DNA of 64,000 bases from Emmonsiellopsis sp. PD_33 (lineage: Eukaryota; Ascomycota; Eurotiomycetes; Onygenales; Ajellomycetaceae). How positions within the stretch are numbered: position 1 is the stretch's first letter; each line of letters begins with the position of its first letter. The notes under the pieces are model-generated. The model was not told where the DNA came from and ran no database searches. It was given only the letters and a program-made list of their open reading frames with translations. Location: positions 111,586 to 175,585 of the forward strand of contig JANTQF010000044.1 in the NCBI GenBank assembly GCA_032988165.1, written 5' to 3'. A program made the position numbers and the translations under genes. Of this stretch, positions 1 through 10,962 are shown in pieces.

Positions 1-117
1 TGATCCCGCATCTCATTTGTGGTATAACAGGAATAAACAAATAGGCTATTGTGCAACCTGTAGTACATCGCCATAACCATAGCCATTCCACCCCTCTCTC
101 CGACACATCACCATCTC

Positions 118-1170
118 TTAACACGCCGAATTAGTCTGAGTAAGCAACCCCAGCTTCCACGGCAAAGAATTATAATCCCCTCCCGCCGCCGGATCCACGC
201 CCTGATACAGATATTTGATATTGCACGGACTAATCACCAACTTCTGATCCACCTCCATCCTCACCACCTCACCATGGCTAATACTAGCCGTCCACGCCTC
301 CCCCTCAAAAGCCACATTATTCGCCCCCGCAAACGGATTCTCCTCCGTATCCGCCAACGGCGTCCAGTCACCCTGAAGACTCCCCGCAGTCCATGAGCGG
401 AAATATCGCCCCGCACTCCCAATCGCCTCGACGATGAGGAGATACTGGTTCGCGCCGTACGAGTAGACATTCGCAGCTTCGAACAGCTTGTTCTTGTCCG
501 GATCGGACAGGGTTATTTCAGGCTCGTTGAAGCCGTTGGGGAAATCGGCCACGGCCGTCTGCGAGCGGTATAGATGGCCATTGTCGTCGGATGAGAAGAG
601 GTGGCAGTTCTCCTCGTCGCAAATCACCCACATATCGACCCAGTTGCCATTGCCCATATTCTCAGTGACGGTGGAGGGGATGTCGCTGTAGAAGGTCTTG
701 GGCGCCGTCCACCCGGCCGGATCGTTTATGTCGGGATTCGTAGAGTAGGCTGCGTTTCCGTTCTGGTACACGAGATACCAGAGACCCTGCGGTTCGAAGA
801 AGAACACCTCCGGCGCGGCGCGGTAGCCGGTCCCTATTGGGGACTGGTCGAGGTAGAAGAAGTCTGCAGACGGTGCGTCGGCCAGGTCGGTGAAAGATAT
901 GTAGACGAGGTTGTAGCCGGATTGTTGCGCCGTGCTTGCGAAGACGTGGTATTTGTCCTCATAGTAGATGACGGAGGGGTCCTTGATGCCGGCTAGGTGG
1001 CGGTCGTCATCTTTCGGACCCACGAGGGCGCCGCTGGAGCTCCATTCGAAGCTGCTGGGGAGGCTGCCTTCTTGTCTGATTGCCTTGGTGCTGGATCTAG
1101 TGCCGATGACGGAGGAGGTGGCGTGGGCGATACATGCTGATAGCATGAGGAGGGAGGTGAGGTGGACCAT
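118..1170 (-). CDS. axhA: GH62 alpha-L-arabinofuranosidase (arabinoxylan arabinofuranohydrolase), secreted
   Basis: A single intronless 350-residue frame. The first ~17 residues form a hydrophobic signal peptide (MVHLTSLLMLSACIAHA), so the product should be secreted. The rest is one GH62 catalytic domain, a five-bladed beta-propeller family that removes arabinose side chains from arabinoxylan. Family landmarks are present: the GIKDPSV motif with the likely catalytic base D64, NWVDMWV with the likely pKa-modulating D179, the stretch FSSDDNGHLYRS, and FEAANVYSY with the likely acid E231. No carbohydrate-binding module or linker is attached, so this is the short single-domain form. Family assignment is firm; the residue roles are transferred from the family. 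The start follows directly from the signal peptide. Confidence 0.93.
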   Translation of the reverse strand: MVHLTSLLMLSACIAHATSSVIGTRSSTKAIRQEGSLPSSFEWSSSGALVGPKDDDRHLAGIKDPSVIYYEDKYHVFASTAQQSGYNLVYISFTDLADAPSADFFYLDQSPIGTGYRAAPEVFFFEPQGLWYLVYQNGNAAYSTNPDINDPAGWTAPKTFYSDIPSTVTENMGNGNWVDMWVICDEENCHLFSSDDNGHLYRSQTAVADFPNGFNEPEITLSDPDKNKLFEAANVYSYGANQYLLIVEAIGSAGRYFRSWTAGSLQGDWTPLADTEENPFAGANNVAFEGEAWTASISHGEVVRMEVDQKLVISPCNIKYLYQGVDPAAGGDYNSLPWKLGLLTQTNSAC

Positions 1171-1271
1171 GATTCACTTGGATATGGGCCTGGTGGTAGC
1201 TTCGTACCTGGATTTTGTTTCTGTCCTGTCTTGGATTTCAGGGACCTCCATCTGCGGATATCACGGGGGCA

Positions 1272-1277
1272 TTTATA
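1272..1277 (-). promoter_or_regulatory. TATA box of the GH62 gene
   Basis: On the minus strand this reads TATAAA, about 100 nt upstream of the GH62 start codon, with a CCAAT pentamer a few bases further upstream. Spacing fits a fungal core promoter. Sequence match only. Confidence 0.5.
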
Positions 1278-1782
1278 AGATCCCATTGGCATTGAGTATC
1301 ATCCGATCTGGGTACACTACCCCCCGCGGCCAAACAACCAAGTGGGTGTTCCCACATTTACGTTTGCCCGTTTCTCGAGATCACTTAGTCGTCTCTACCT
1401 GGTAAGTAGTTTGCGGACGATCTCATAAAAGTACCAATCGGCATTTGGGAACCCAGGCTCCGTACCGAAACGGGGAACGGCGACGCGGATGATACCACTC
1501 TCAATTCACTTGTTCTTTTTCCAGAAACGGACGCGAAGATCCAGAGTAAGGGATTTGGTGTTGTTTTGACGCGGTTGGTGGAAAGCAAAGAAAGCTGACC
1601 GTTAACTTAAATAAATAGTAACTACGTATGTTGCCTTGCAGGATCTTATCTCGGCTATTTAGAACGAACAGGGGCTAGTTATATTGCTTTTCGCAGCTTT
1701 GTCGTGTAGGTTAGGACCTCGGAACTAGGCCAATGGGTCCGTTTCGAATTTTCTTCTCTTTTCTGGAAGGGTTCAAGAATGT

Positions 1783-1789
1783 TTTAGCC
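1783..1789 (-). promoter_or_regulatory. Putative XlnR site (GGCTAAA)
   Basis: The minus strand reads GGCTAAA, the classical binding sequence of the xylanolytic activator XlnR, about 610 nt upstream of the GH62 start. A second related hexamer, GGCTAG, lies on the plus strand at 1673-1678. Regulation of a GH62 gene by XlnR is expected from Aspergillus biology; a single 7-mer is weak evidence. Confidence 0.4.
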
Positions 1790-2095
1790 AGTATTATATA
1801 GTTGATTGTTTCATGTTCAAAGAGCACCTACAAGATCTACAGGTGGGAACTGTTTATCAACGAAGTGTGGGGTCACTCATAAAGGGCGGGGTATACATGG
1901 AGCCTTGAGAGGCTGGCAGATAAAATATCCAATTGTTTGCAAGCTAGATGATGTATGTACACTAATTCACTGAAACCAAGTCTTCAAGACCAGATTTCCT
2001 TAGTTATGTAAACTCCCCTGTCTGCCCGGATTTGTCCACGAAGTGGCTGTCTAAAAAGACAAGCCACCCTCCAAGCGCCTCTCGAGATTCTCCTC

Positions 2096-3398
2096 TTACA
2101 ATGCGAGTCGGACAGCGGATTTGAACTGATTTTTTTTAAGTCAGTATAGATATACCTCCTTGATTATGGCTTATATATACCGGAGTTATTTGCATCTATG
2201 ATCTGGGTTAGCTTACGTCTATGGAAACAGGAGAATATGTATAAGCAAATAGGGGTGGAGTCAGGATATGAACACCGTTCCGAGGATCATCTCGGCCGAT
2301 CCGCAATCATGCAATTACCCCGGGATAGAGCCCGATCCCAACCGCAAGCCTCGCGGGATAAAATCCGATGAAAACTGCGAACCCCCCACCCAAGGCAAAA
2401 GCCGATCCTATATCATGGAGGGGAATCGAAAAAAGAAAATGGCATCTGTTAGACTTACGTTATCTAGATCCCACACCCCTTCCCTGGCATAAATATCTTT
2501 GGCCAACTGTTCGCGAACGGCGTCGGGGGACTCTGCAACAACTACTAGCATGCTACCTTTCATCGGTGGGGTTTGGCCGTCTGTGGGGTGAGCGTCCATC
2601 ATGGCTCCTGGATTCTTGTTTGTTAATTTCGGCATTCCCTTGTTGGTTGGGTTGAATGCCAGAGTGAAGGCAAGGAAAAGGTTTGATTAGGGATGAAGGT
2701 GGGGAGAAGTAATACCTCCAACTTTGAGGAATCCGGATTCGATTACTGGCCCGAGACCGGTCAGGTGGGCCCTGGGTAGGGATAGGTCAGTAATTGAATC
2801 TCAGAGACAAATGTAGGGTGATTTCAAAAAGGAACGAGGAACCCGTGAGTTCAGGAGGAGGTATAGATAACCATGCAGAAGGAAAAGACACAAGTAGGCA
2901 TCTCGAGAAGCGGGTGCAAATGTTACCGCACCATGGAACAGATTTCTTTCTCAAACAAGCACCCATGATAATGAAGAGAGGCAACCTTCTTGACACAGAG
3001 ATCCCGATAATCATATATCACGCCAAAATTCACCAACGACGCAATCTCTGACGACAACACCTAAAGACAAAACCCATCTATCTCTAACGACAGAGCGAGA
3101 AGAAACATCAACAAAAAACTTGAACTCACCCGCGAACCTCCACTCTCTTCTGCAGCACACCCTCCTTATCCGGCACGATGACCAGATACTCATTCTTTAC
3201 CGGAGCGGCGGAACTCATGTTGCGACAAAGTCTGGGATTTTGGATTGGGCGCGTTTTTGGTGTTGAATTGGACAGGGTAGCACTAGTAGTAGTGGCAGCA
3301 GGATGGCGGCTTGCAGTCGCGAAGGCGTTTCGGGGCTGATATTGGTATTGAGAATAGCAGCGGCGGGAAAAGAGAAGGAGGGAATTTCGGCTCGTCAT
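2096..3398 (-). CDS. YCII-domain protein with predicted mitochondrial presequence
   Basis: Five exons reconstructed by splice motifs and phase: 3130-3398, 2716-2771, 2459-2607, 2181-2195 and 2096-2125, giving 172 residues. The C-terminal ~110 residues form a YCII-like ferredoxin-fold domain: LVIVPDKEGV, then HLTGLGPVIESG, then SMLVVVAES, ending FKSAVRLAL. The first ~60 residues are rich in Arg, Ser and Thr without acids, as in a mitochondrial targeting peptide; a second in-frame Met (MSSAAPVKNEYL) would give a cytosolic form. YCII proteins are small, often metabolite-binding, and their role in fungi is unclear. The fourth exon is only 15 nt (codes MQITP), supported by in-phase joining and by the family's usual ending. 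Alternative start use is unresolved. Confidence 0.78.
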
Positions 3399-4300
3399 CG
3401 TATTAAATATCCAATCCCCAGGGGGACAGTTGGCGGCTATATATTGCGGCTGTGGGGTAGATAGGGGGAGGGGTGAGTCGGCTGTGACGATGAATTAGAG
3501 TTGAAAATAAGGTTTTGGTGACCCAAAGAGTTTATTTTGATGTCGCGAACCTCCGCACTATGAGATCGTTTTTAACATGAATTGATCTATGCCTGGAACA
3601 TCTCAAAATCATTTTACAACTTTTGAAAAACCTCTTCTGATCAAACTGGGGTGCATGTCATAAGGCGCAGGGGGGTTGTCAGCCACCACCAGCCACAGCC
3701 AAGCCAGTTATCAGGCTGCGTTCGAGCTAGTCGTCTTCCCCAGCGGCAAGGCACTTTTTTCGCCAGGAAAATAGGTTGTGGCATCCAGTCGCAGGGTATT
3801 CCAAACATAATCCCCTACAGCTGAAGGACAGTCGATGTTTATTCAATAGCTGATTCGTTACCATGGACGCTCAACAACGCGCGGGCGCCACTGTAAGCCA
3901 GGAGTTAACCAGATGTTTGGGCATTGCGGGATGCTGCAGGGAAGAAGCTGCAGCTCGGTCTCCGGTCGAAACATGTTCAAGAATGATTGGAGTGAGGGGA
4001 ATCGAGGCTCAGCCTGCCACATCTGCCACCTCTGCCGCGAAGCTTTCTTATTAACTTGAAACTACCAGGTGCAAACCCTTGGAAGATTTGAAGAATCACG
4101 GTTCCTATGACATGAGAAATTCTACGGCAGTTTGGATAGACTCGAGATCGACCGGCGGAGAAGGACAAATTTGATGCATCAATATTCTCTTCCTACCTTG
4201 CCCGGAGATTCTTCTGTGGCATAATGGTGCATTCCCCAGCCGCAACGACGCGAACAATAATAGGAATGCTTTCCCAATCGATGTAATATTACACCTAGAG
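3399..4300. other. Divergent intergenic region
   Basis: About 900 nt between the minus-strand YCII gene and the plus-strand NLR, so it should hold both promoters. Short open frames here look random. No mobile element or RNA gene is visible. Confidence 0.55.
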
Positions 4301-7300
4301 ATGCTGGATAACCCGACAAATCCTGGACTTGACAGCCACGTCGCCATTACTCCTGTCGCTCCTCTCCCTCCTCGTGACCGGTCTGGTTTTCAAGTTGCTA
4401 TTATATGCGCTCTACCTATAGAAGCCACCGCGATTAGCGCATTGTTCGACAAAACATACAACGAAAGGAAGTATGGCAAGGGACCAGGAGATTCAAATGC
4501 TTACTCTATGGGCACGATCGGACATCACAATGTCGTTTTGGTACACATGCCAGAGGCAGGCAAAGTTGCTGCCGCCAGCGCCGCAGGGATGCTCAGTACA
4601 AGCTTTCGGCGGATTCGGCTTGCTCTGGTAGTTGGTGTGTGCGGTGGTGTACCTTTTGGGGGGTATGCAGGTAGAGAAATGTTTACCGGAGATCATTTCA
4701 CCGATGATGGCTTTATCTTTCTTGGAGACGTTGTGATTAGCGAAGGCCTTATCCAGCATGACCTCGGGAGACGACTGCCTGACAACACATTTATGCCTAA
4801 AAACTCGCTACGAGATAATCTTCCCAGGCCCAGTCCAGATATGCGTGCCATTCTTGCCAAGCTGACAGCTGAACCCGGACGAAATTGGTTGCGTAGCAAG
4901 ACGGCGGAATCCCTTGAGCTATTGCGGTCAAAATTGGGTGGCACAGTATCATATCCGGGAATAACGGAAGACAAGCTGTATAAATCGACACATCATCACA
5001 AGCACCACGGTATTTGGAAGTGCACAACATGTATCGACGAAAGTGGAGGAAGTGGGCCATGCAACAACACTAGGATGAGTTGCGAACAGCTCGGATGCAA
5101 TGAAGAAGAGACAATGCGTCGGTGCAGATCGTATCCGCGATCCAAGCCAGAGATCCATTTTGGCATTATCGCTTCTGGGGATACTGTGATGAAATCAGGA
5201 GAAGATCGGGACGATATCGCTTTTTCAAACGGTGTTATTGCATTCGAAATGGAGGGCGCGGGCGTATGGGAAAGATTTCCCTCTACTTTGGTTATCAAAG
5301 GTGTTTGTGACTATGCAGATAGCCATAAGAGCACGAAATGGCAACGCTATGCTGCAGCAACGGCGGCTGCGGTCACGAAATGTTTTCTGAAAGTTTGGAC
5401 TTCAGGTATGCGATGTCAAGAAGATGGATGTTGAGGCCGAATCAAACTAAGTTCATATGTTAGGGAGCACGCCGGGCCCTCGCAAAACTCGCAATTCAGG
5501 GCGGAGAATAAGGGAAATAGAGATTCTAAAGAAGCTTGGCAAGGCGCCATATCGAGAGCAGAAAGATCGAAATCAGGAACGCGTCCCGGAGACATGCGAA
5601 TGGTTTGCCACGCATGACCTTTTTCGAGAATGGAAGGAAAGTGAAACGTCAAGTATGCTCTGGGTATCTGCCGATCCTGGATGCGGCAAATCCGTCCTTG
5701 CAAAACATCTGGTCGATTCGGTCATCCCAACTACTGATGCGCGAACGACCTGCTACTTCTTCTTCAAGGATGACTTCGAGGAGCAAAAGAGTGTTGTTAT
5801 CGCTTTATCGTGCATTCTGAGGCAACTCTTTCTCCAGAAACGTGTCCTTCTCTCTGAAAAGATCCTGGAGCAGTTTGAAATAGGAGGAGGGAAATTCCAA
5901 GACTCGTTCAGTGACCTATGGGATGTTCTTCTCACCGCCGCAAAGTACGAGGATGCCGGTGAAATTGTCTGTGTTCTTGATGCAATCGACGAATGTGAAG
6001 ATCATGGGAGATCTCAGCTCTCAGAGGCGCTGTGCAAATTCTATAGGCACAGAACGGACTTTAACCTAAAGTTTCTCCTCACGAGTCGCCCATATGGTGA
6101 AATCCGAAGGGGATTCGAGCCTCTTGACATTCCAAATCTACCCGTCATTCACCTGAGCGGTGAAAGCGAGGTCGAGCTGGAGAAGATTTCTCGGGAAATT
6201 GGCCTCTTTGTGCAAGCCAGGGTTAAGACAATCGGTTCAAAGCTGAGACTTCGAGATGATGAGCAGGACCTTCTCCTGCAAAGGCTCATGTGTGTCCCTA
6301 ACCGCACATATCTGTGGGTGTACCTTACCCTCGATTTGATCGAAAAGGACATCAACATCGATAAAAAAGGGATAGAGCAAGCAACCTCTCATCTCCCGGA
6401 GACCGTCTATGGAGCATATGAAAACATCCTATCGAAGAGTCGCGATACCAATGAATCTCTCAGGCTGCTGCACATCATAGTCGCTGCCACACGGCCCTTG
6501 ACTCTGCAAGAGATGAATGTCGCGCTATCCATCAGAGAAAACCACCAGTCGTATGATGACCTCAATCTAAAATCGGATGAACGTTTTCACGAAATTATCC
6601 GGGACCTATGCGGCCTTTTTGTGACGGTCGTGAACTCGAGAGTCTACCTCCTTCATCAAACCGCGAAAGAATTCTTGGTGAAAAGTACCTCGGGCCTTCA
6701 TCCCAACAATAGCCAAGGTGGTATAAAGTGGAAGCACTCTCTGGTTCCTCAGCAGTCTCACCGCGTCCTCTTCGACATTTGTGTCTGGCACCTACTTTTC
6801 CCGCAGTTTGACTCTCAGACCCGGATCGTGATCAGAGACGTGCTAGGGGAAACATTCCACTTGCAAAAGGATGCAATATTTGACAAGTATCTTGCAGACC
6901 ACGTCTTCCTTGCCTACTCTGCCAACTATTGGGCCCTGCACTACCGCGAAGCACATATCAAAGACCCTAAATTGGCAAGATTGTTGCTAAAGATGTGTGA
7001 TCCGGATTCCGCTCGTTATTCATTTCTGGTTTTGCTCCAGTGGCGTTGGAAAACAATGCCAAAATTTAATGTGGATATATCGGCTCTGACTACGGCGTCC
7101 TATTTTGGGCTTACAGCTGTCGTAAAACTTATCCTTAATACCAGCGGCATCGATATAGATGAGATGGACAGTACAACTAAACGGACGGCACTAATTTGGG
7201 CGGCGGAGCGCGGGTTTCTTGATATTGTGGGTCTGCTGATGAAGGGTACGAGGCGCTCTTTCATGGAACTGTTCTCGTTTCCATTGGGGAAACGGCCCAA

Positions 7301-8018
7301 AATCGACCTGGGCGACGAAACGGGTCACACACCGCTGGCTGTAGCTGCGCAGAATGGCCATTATGATGTGGTGGAATTGCTTGTGGGGAAAGGTGCTAAT
7401 ATCGAATGTGTGGATATCTTGAACAGACAGACGCCGCTTCACGTAGCTATCAAGGGTAGCCATGAAGAGATAGCAAAGCTGCTCATCGAGAAGGGCGCCA
7501 ATGTTGAACATCAGGATAACCGTGGGGACTCCCCTCTGCTTCATGCTATGTTCGCTGGGCTCCACACTGTTGTCGAGCTGCTCCTTGAAAAGGGTGTTTA
7601 TCTGGATCATCAGAACAACGATGGAGACTCTGCCCTACATAGGGCCGCAAATTCGGGATACCATGTCGTCGTCGAATCGTTACTCAAAAAGGGTGCAAGT
7701 CCTAATATTCGTGATTCGTGGGATTTTTCGCCCCTCATGCGCGCCATAAGGAACGGGGAGGAGATATGCGCAAGATTACTGCTTCAGCATGGCGCTTACG
7801 CTGACGTCAGTAACAAGCACGGCGAGACGCCGCTTTCGATGGCTATAATGATCGAGCATGAGGGGGTGCTGAAATTGGTGCTTGAGCATGGCGCTAATAT
7901 CAACGAGACATATGGGGATGGGGAGACACCGCTATCGGCCGCCATCAAAACCGGGAAAGAGGGCGTGGTGAAGTTGGTGATGGAGTATCTCAAACGGTCT
8001 TCGAGTGGAAAGAGTTAG
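4301..8018 (+). CDS. PNP-NACHT-ankyrin NLR-like receptor
   Basis: Two exons (4301-5405 and 5464-8018) join in phase across a 58-nt GTATGC...TTAG intron, giving about 1219 residues. Residues ~30-365 are a nucleoside phosphorylase (PNP_UDP) domain with VGVCGGVPFGG, IASGDTVMKSG, FEMEGAGVW (around 315-323) and IKGVCDYADSHK; a cysteine/histidine-rich insert sits at ~231-275. A NACHT STAND ATPase follows, with Walker A DPGCGKS (to 445) and Walker B VCVLDAIDEC (537-546). About nine ankyrin repeats occupy the last ~310 residues. Fungal NLRs of this layout are thought to act in non-self recognition and regulated cell death, with ankyrins sensing, NACHT oligomerising and PNP as enzymatic effector; PNP-family immune effectors that cleave ATP or nucleosides are known elsewhere. 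Substrate here is inference. All domains look intact. Confidence 0.9.
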
Positions 8019-8381
8019 AGTATAGGTAACGGGCTGGATGGTCTTACATATACCCTAATGTACTTCGTGTCTCCCTGTCTTTCCTTTCTTTGTCTCTCCC
8101 GGTCGTATCTTCCACCGCCCTACTTATTATGATTTTGCATATAGACATAAAATATTACCGTCTGAGTAAAAAGGCAAACTGCTTTATTTTTCAAATTCTT
8201 GCCCTTTAACTGGGTAACTGACCAGTTTAACCCTTCTCTACTCCTAATTCTCCCCAGGCTAAGTGTGTAGCGAGCCTCATAAAGTGCCTAAGGGAGCGTA
8301 GCAAACCTGTATATTTGTGCCATTTGTAGGTATATTTCATTGGGAGGCAGTATATGAAGTTCGCGACAATGTTCAGCTAAC
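8019..8381. other. Convergent intergenic region
   Basis: Only 3' untranslated sequence of the PNP-NACHT-ankyrin gene and of the UBX gene is expected here. No open frame or repeat of note. Confidence 0.6.
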
Positions 8382-9498
8382 CTATCCAACAATCAGGAAT
8401 TCGTTTGTAGTAATCCCAACATCCTTTAGTGTTTTCTCGAACGAGGTTGTATCGAAGATCTGCCGGGGCATTCTCCGCGTAAGACTATTAACTTCCATCT
8501 TGCTCTTCTCAGCAAAAGAATCTGCCACCATAGACAACGTGGTGTCAACTGGAAACCTTTCATCGAGCGTAACATTGCCCCCCTGTAAGCGAAGCGTGAC
8601 CTCTGTGTTCATCGATACAGGTTCGGGTGCAGGTGGTGTTGGTGTTGGTGCAGGGGCTGCTTTGACAGGTAAAATCGCGCGGCCTTCTCGTTCGGCCTTC
8701 TCCCGCTCAGCTTTTTCTCGTCGTGCAATTTTATCAGCTTCGATCTTGGCCTTTATTCGTTCTTTGGCTTCTATTGCCTCTTTCTTATCCCGCCTCTTTT
8801 GGGCAAGCTCCTTCAGATGCTCTTTTTTCTGGACATCTTCTTTCAAGTCCATCGTTTCCTTGGTGGATTTTCTGCGGATTTGCTATATGAGAGTAAAACG
8901 GTCAGCATATGGAAATGAATGGACGCCGCGCAATCATCTATGAACCATTTGCATGGATAGAAACATCGGCGGAAACATTTCACTAACCTCATTTCTCTTC
9001 CTCTCAGTCTTTTCCTCCTCAGCATGCTGTGCTCTCTTAACCTCCAACTTTTTTCTCAACTCCACAAGACGGGCAGCCTTCTCCTCTTCCGTCAACGGGG
9101 CAATTTCCTCCGTGGACTCCGAAAAGTTGACATGCTCTGTCTTGGATGCATGGAATTCAGCCTGTCCTTGACTACGGAACTTCTTGCCGCAGTCGCCGCA
9201 GACGAGACTTCTGGGTACCTCGCCTGGCTGCAGAGCGGGAGGTTCATCTGTGTCGTCGGTTGCGGGTTGCGTGGTGGTGGTGGCTTGGATTTCGTCGAGG
9301 GACTTGTCACTGTTGGCATCCAGCCATTCGATCGCGGGGAGTACTGGATTATTGAACAAAGCAACGGGTTAGATTCAGAAAAACAGACGGACGAAAGTTA
9401 TAGGAGAAGTACCTACAGCCACCTGTTTTATTCACGGCAATCTTGGCCCGGTCTGGGTCGAAACCCATCTCGATGAGCTGCTCGAGATCTGACGCCAT
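8382..9498 (-). CDS. UBA-zinc finger-UBX protein, Cdc48/p97 cofactor (UBXN1/SAKS1-like)
   Basis: Three exons (9417-9498, 8988-9343, 8382-8882), all in phase, code about 312 residues. The N-terminus is a UBA domain (LEQLIEMGFDPDRAKIAV) for ubiquitin binding. A C2H2 finger follows (CGDCGKKF then H and H), then a long Lys/Glu/Arg-rich helical region, and a C-terminal UBX domain (VTLRLQGGN ... FPVDTTL ... TNEFLIVG) that should dock on the N-domain of the AAA-ATPase Cdc48. The order matches UBXN1-type adaptors that link ubiquitylated proteins to Cdc48. The first intron uses donor GTAGGT; this choice restores the UBA helix reading KTGGLLPAIEWLD, whereas the alternative GTGGCT would delete it. Function is inferred from domains. 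Confidence 0.88.
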
Positions 9499-10962
9499 AG
9501 ATGCGGATGTGCTGGGAAAGTGGAACTTTGCTGTCTGGATGGCTCTGAATGGAGACAGAACGGCAGGGTGGCTGGGAAGAAGAGGACGAAGAGGACGAAG
9601 AGGTGAGGTTGGGATGAGACTGACAAGGCAGCTCTCGTGTTGTTTAAATAGGAGGAAGCTGGAATGCGGGACAGCCCCACTAGCGCCGGTCCGCAGATCA
9701 AGCAGGCGGAGTCGGGATGAGGTCATCCCCAAACTATGTCTGGAGGAGTTATAGAAATATACAAAAGATGCTTTGATGCTGAGCGTTATTTACTGCGGGA
9801 TGGCCTAGCGAGAGGGGTTTTAATTTATAAGTTTGATCATGGTTGCTATAGGAAATATTACAATATTACACCTGTAGCTCAGGCGGGTGGTAATGGCGGC
9901 TATCTGCTGCTCTCCTCTTGGGCCAATCCAAGCAAACGGATGCCATCCAAACACCCATCTTTAGACACACTGATATGCACTGCGCGAAGCATTCATCTAT
10001 AGTAACATCTCACTGTTGACCTCCTCCTCCACATCCCATCCATATAGACCTGGAATCCATTTCTCCATGCAGGGCTGTATGCTTCAGGTATGGGCCAGAA
10101 AACAGGGGCAATGCCGCCAGATGTTCCGCCCTCCCGACCAAGCATTGAGTAAATAGAGGTTATCAATGCCTTTCTAATGCTCCTTGATTCAGTCCAGGAA
10201 ATTTAGGACACCCCACGCAAAAGGATTAAGGCCGTGCATCTGTCCCGTGATTCATCGAGAGGCAACGAAGAAATGATAGACGCTTGGTACCACAATCTCA
10301 TGATGGCCCTTTGTGTGACTTCGGGGCGGGGATATCAGATATATGAAGCAAGATTTCGCATCTTTACTTCCTCCTCCGAGCAGAGAAGCGCATCCTTGTG
10401 TAATGGTCGATATTGGCCACTTTTGACACTGCCGGTTGCGCCAGTAATCGCGCGCCAATCCGAGGCTCCTGGGGCATTAATGTAATCATTATCCCTCCAG
10501 CGAAATGAAGGAAGGGACTGCGCCTGGATAGCGAAAATAGGAGCTGGTGAAGGGGGATATCGTAAACTGCCTGGGGAGTGCATTGAGAGACTCTCGGTCC
10601 CCTCCATGTATAATATTCATGGAATTGTTCTGTATTTCGAAGTTCACCTGTAAATCACCGGCCTTGCTTCCAACAATCCGAGCGACGGGGGGATTTCTGC
10701 TGCCTTCAAGATATCAAAATCAACAAGAAGGAAGGAAAAGGTCTGGGGCGAGGTTGGTGGCACGTGACCTGGTGCTTACCAAGCCTCACGGACCACCCGA
10801 TGACATTCAACAGCTCAATATCTTGTCCAATTCCGACATTCCTCTCCTCTCCCCTCGACATCAACCTCTGCGGCCTCCCGAATAACGCCCTCCTCGTCCT
10901 ATCTTTGTGTGTGTCTCTGCTCTTGGGATATTCCCCGTCCGCGCCTCCGTTATTCCGCCATA
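9499..10962. other. Divergent intergenic region
   Basis: About 1.46 kb between the UBX gene (minus) and the VAP gene (plus). Short open frames have no family features. A CACGTGA element lies at 10761-10767, about 200 nt upstream of the VAP start. No RNA gene seen. Confidence 0.55.

Larger units (their letters stand above)
1171..2095. other. Intergenic region with the GH62 promoter
   Basis: No credible gene. It holds the promoter of the GH62 gene on its left side and the 3' region of the YCII gene on its right. Recognisable elements are listed separately. Confidence 0.6.

Noticed and set aside
2100..2130. tRNA-like T-loop (GTTCAAATC on the minus strand)
   Set aside because: The flanking bases do not form a T-stem or acceptor stem, and the sequence is the last exon of the YCII gene.
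5457..8018. A separate NACHT-ankyrin gene starting at the ATG at 5457
   Set aside because: The ATG lies inside a 58-nt intron with good splice sites; joining gives the known PNP-NACHT-ankyrin layout in phase.
9736..10002. 88-codon open frame
   Set aside because: No family features, codon use or splice context; looks random in a promoter region.
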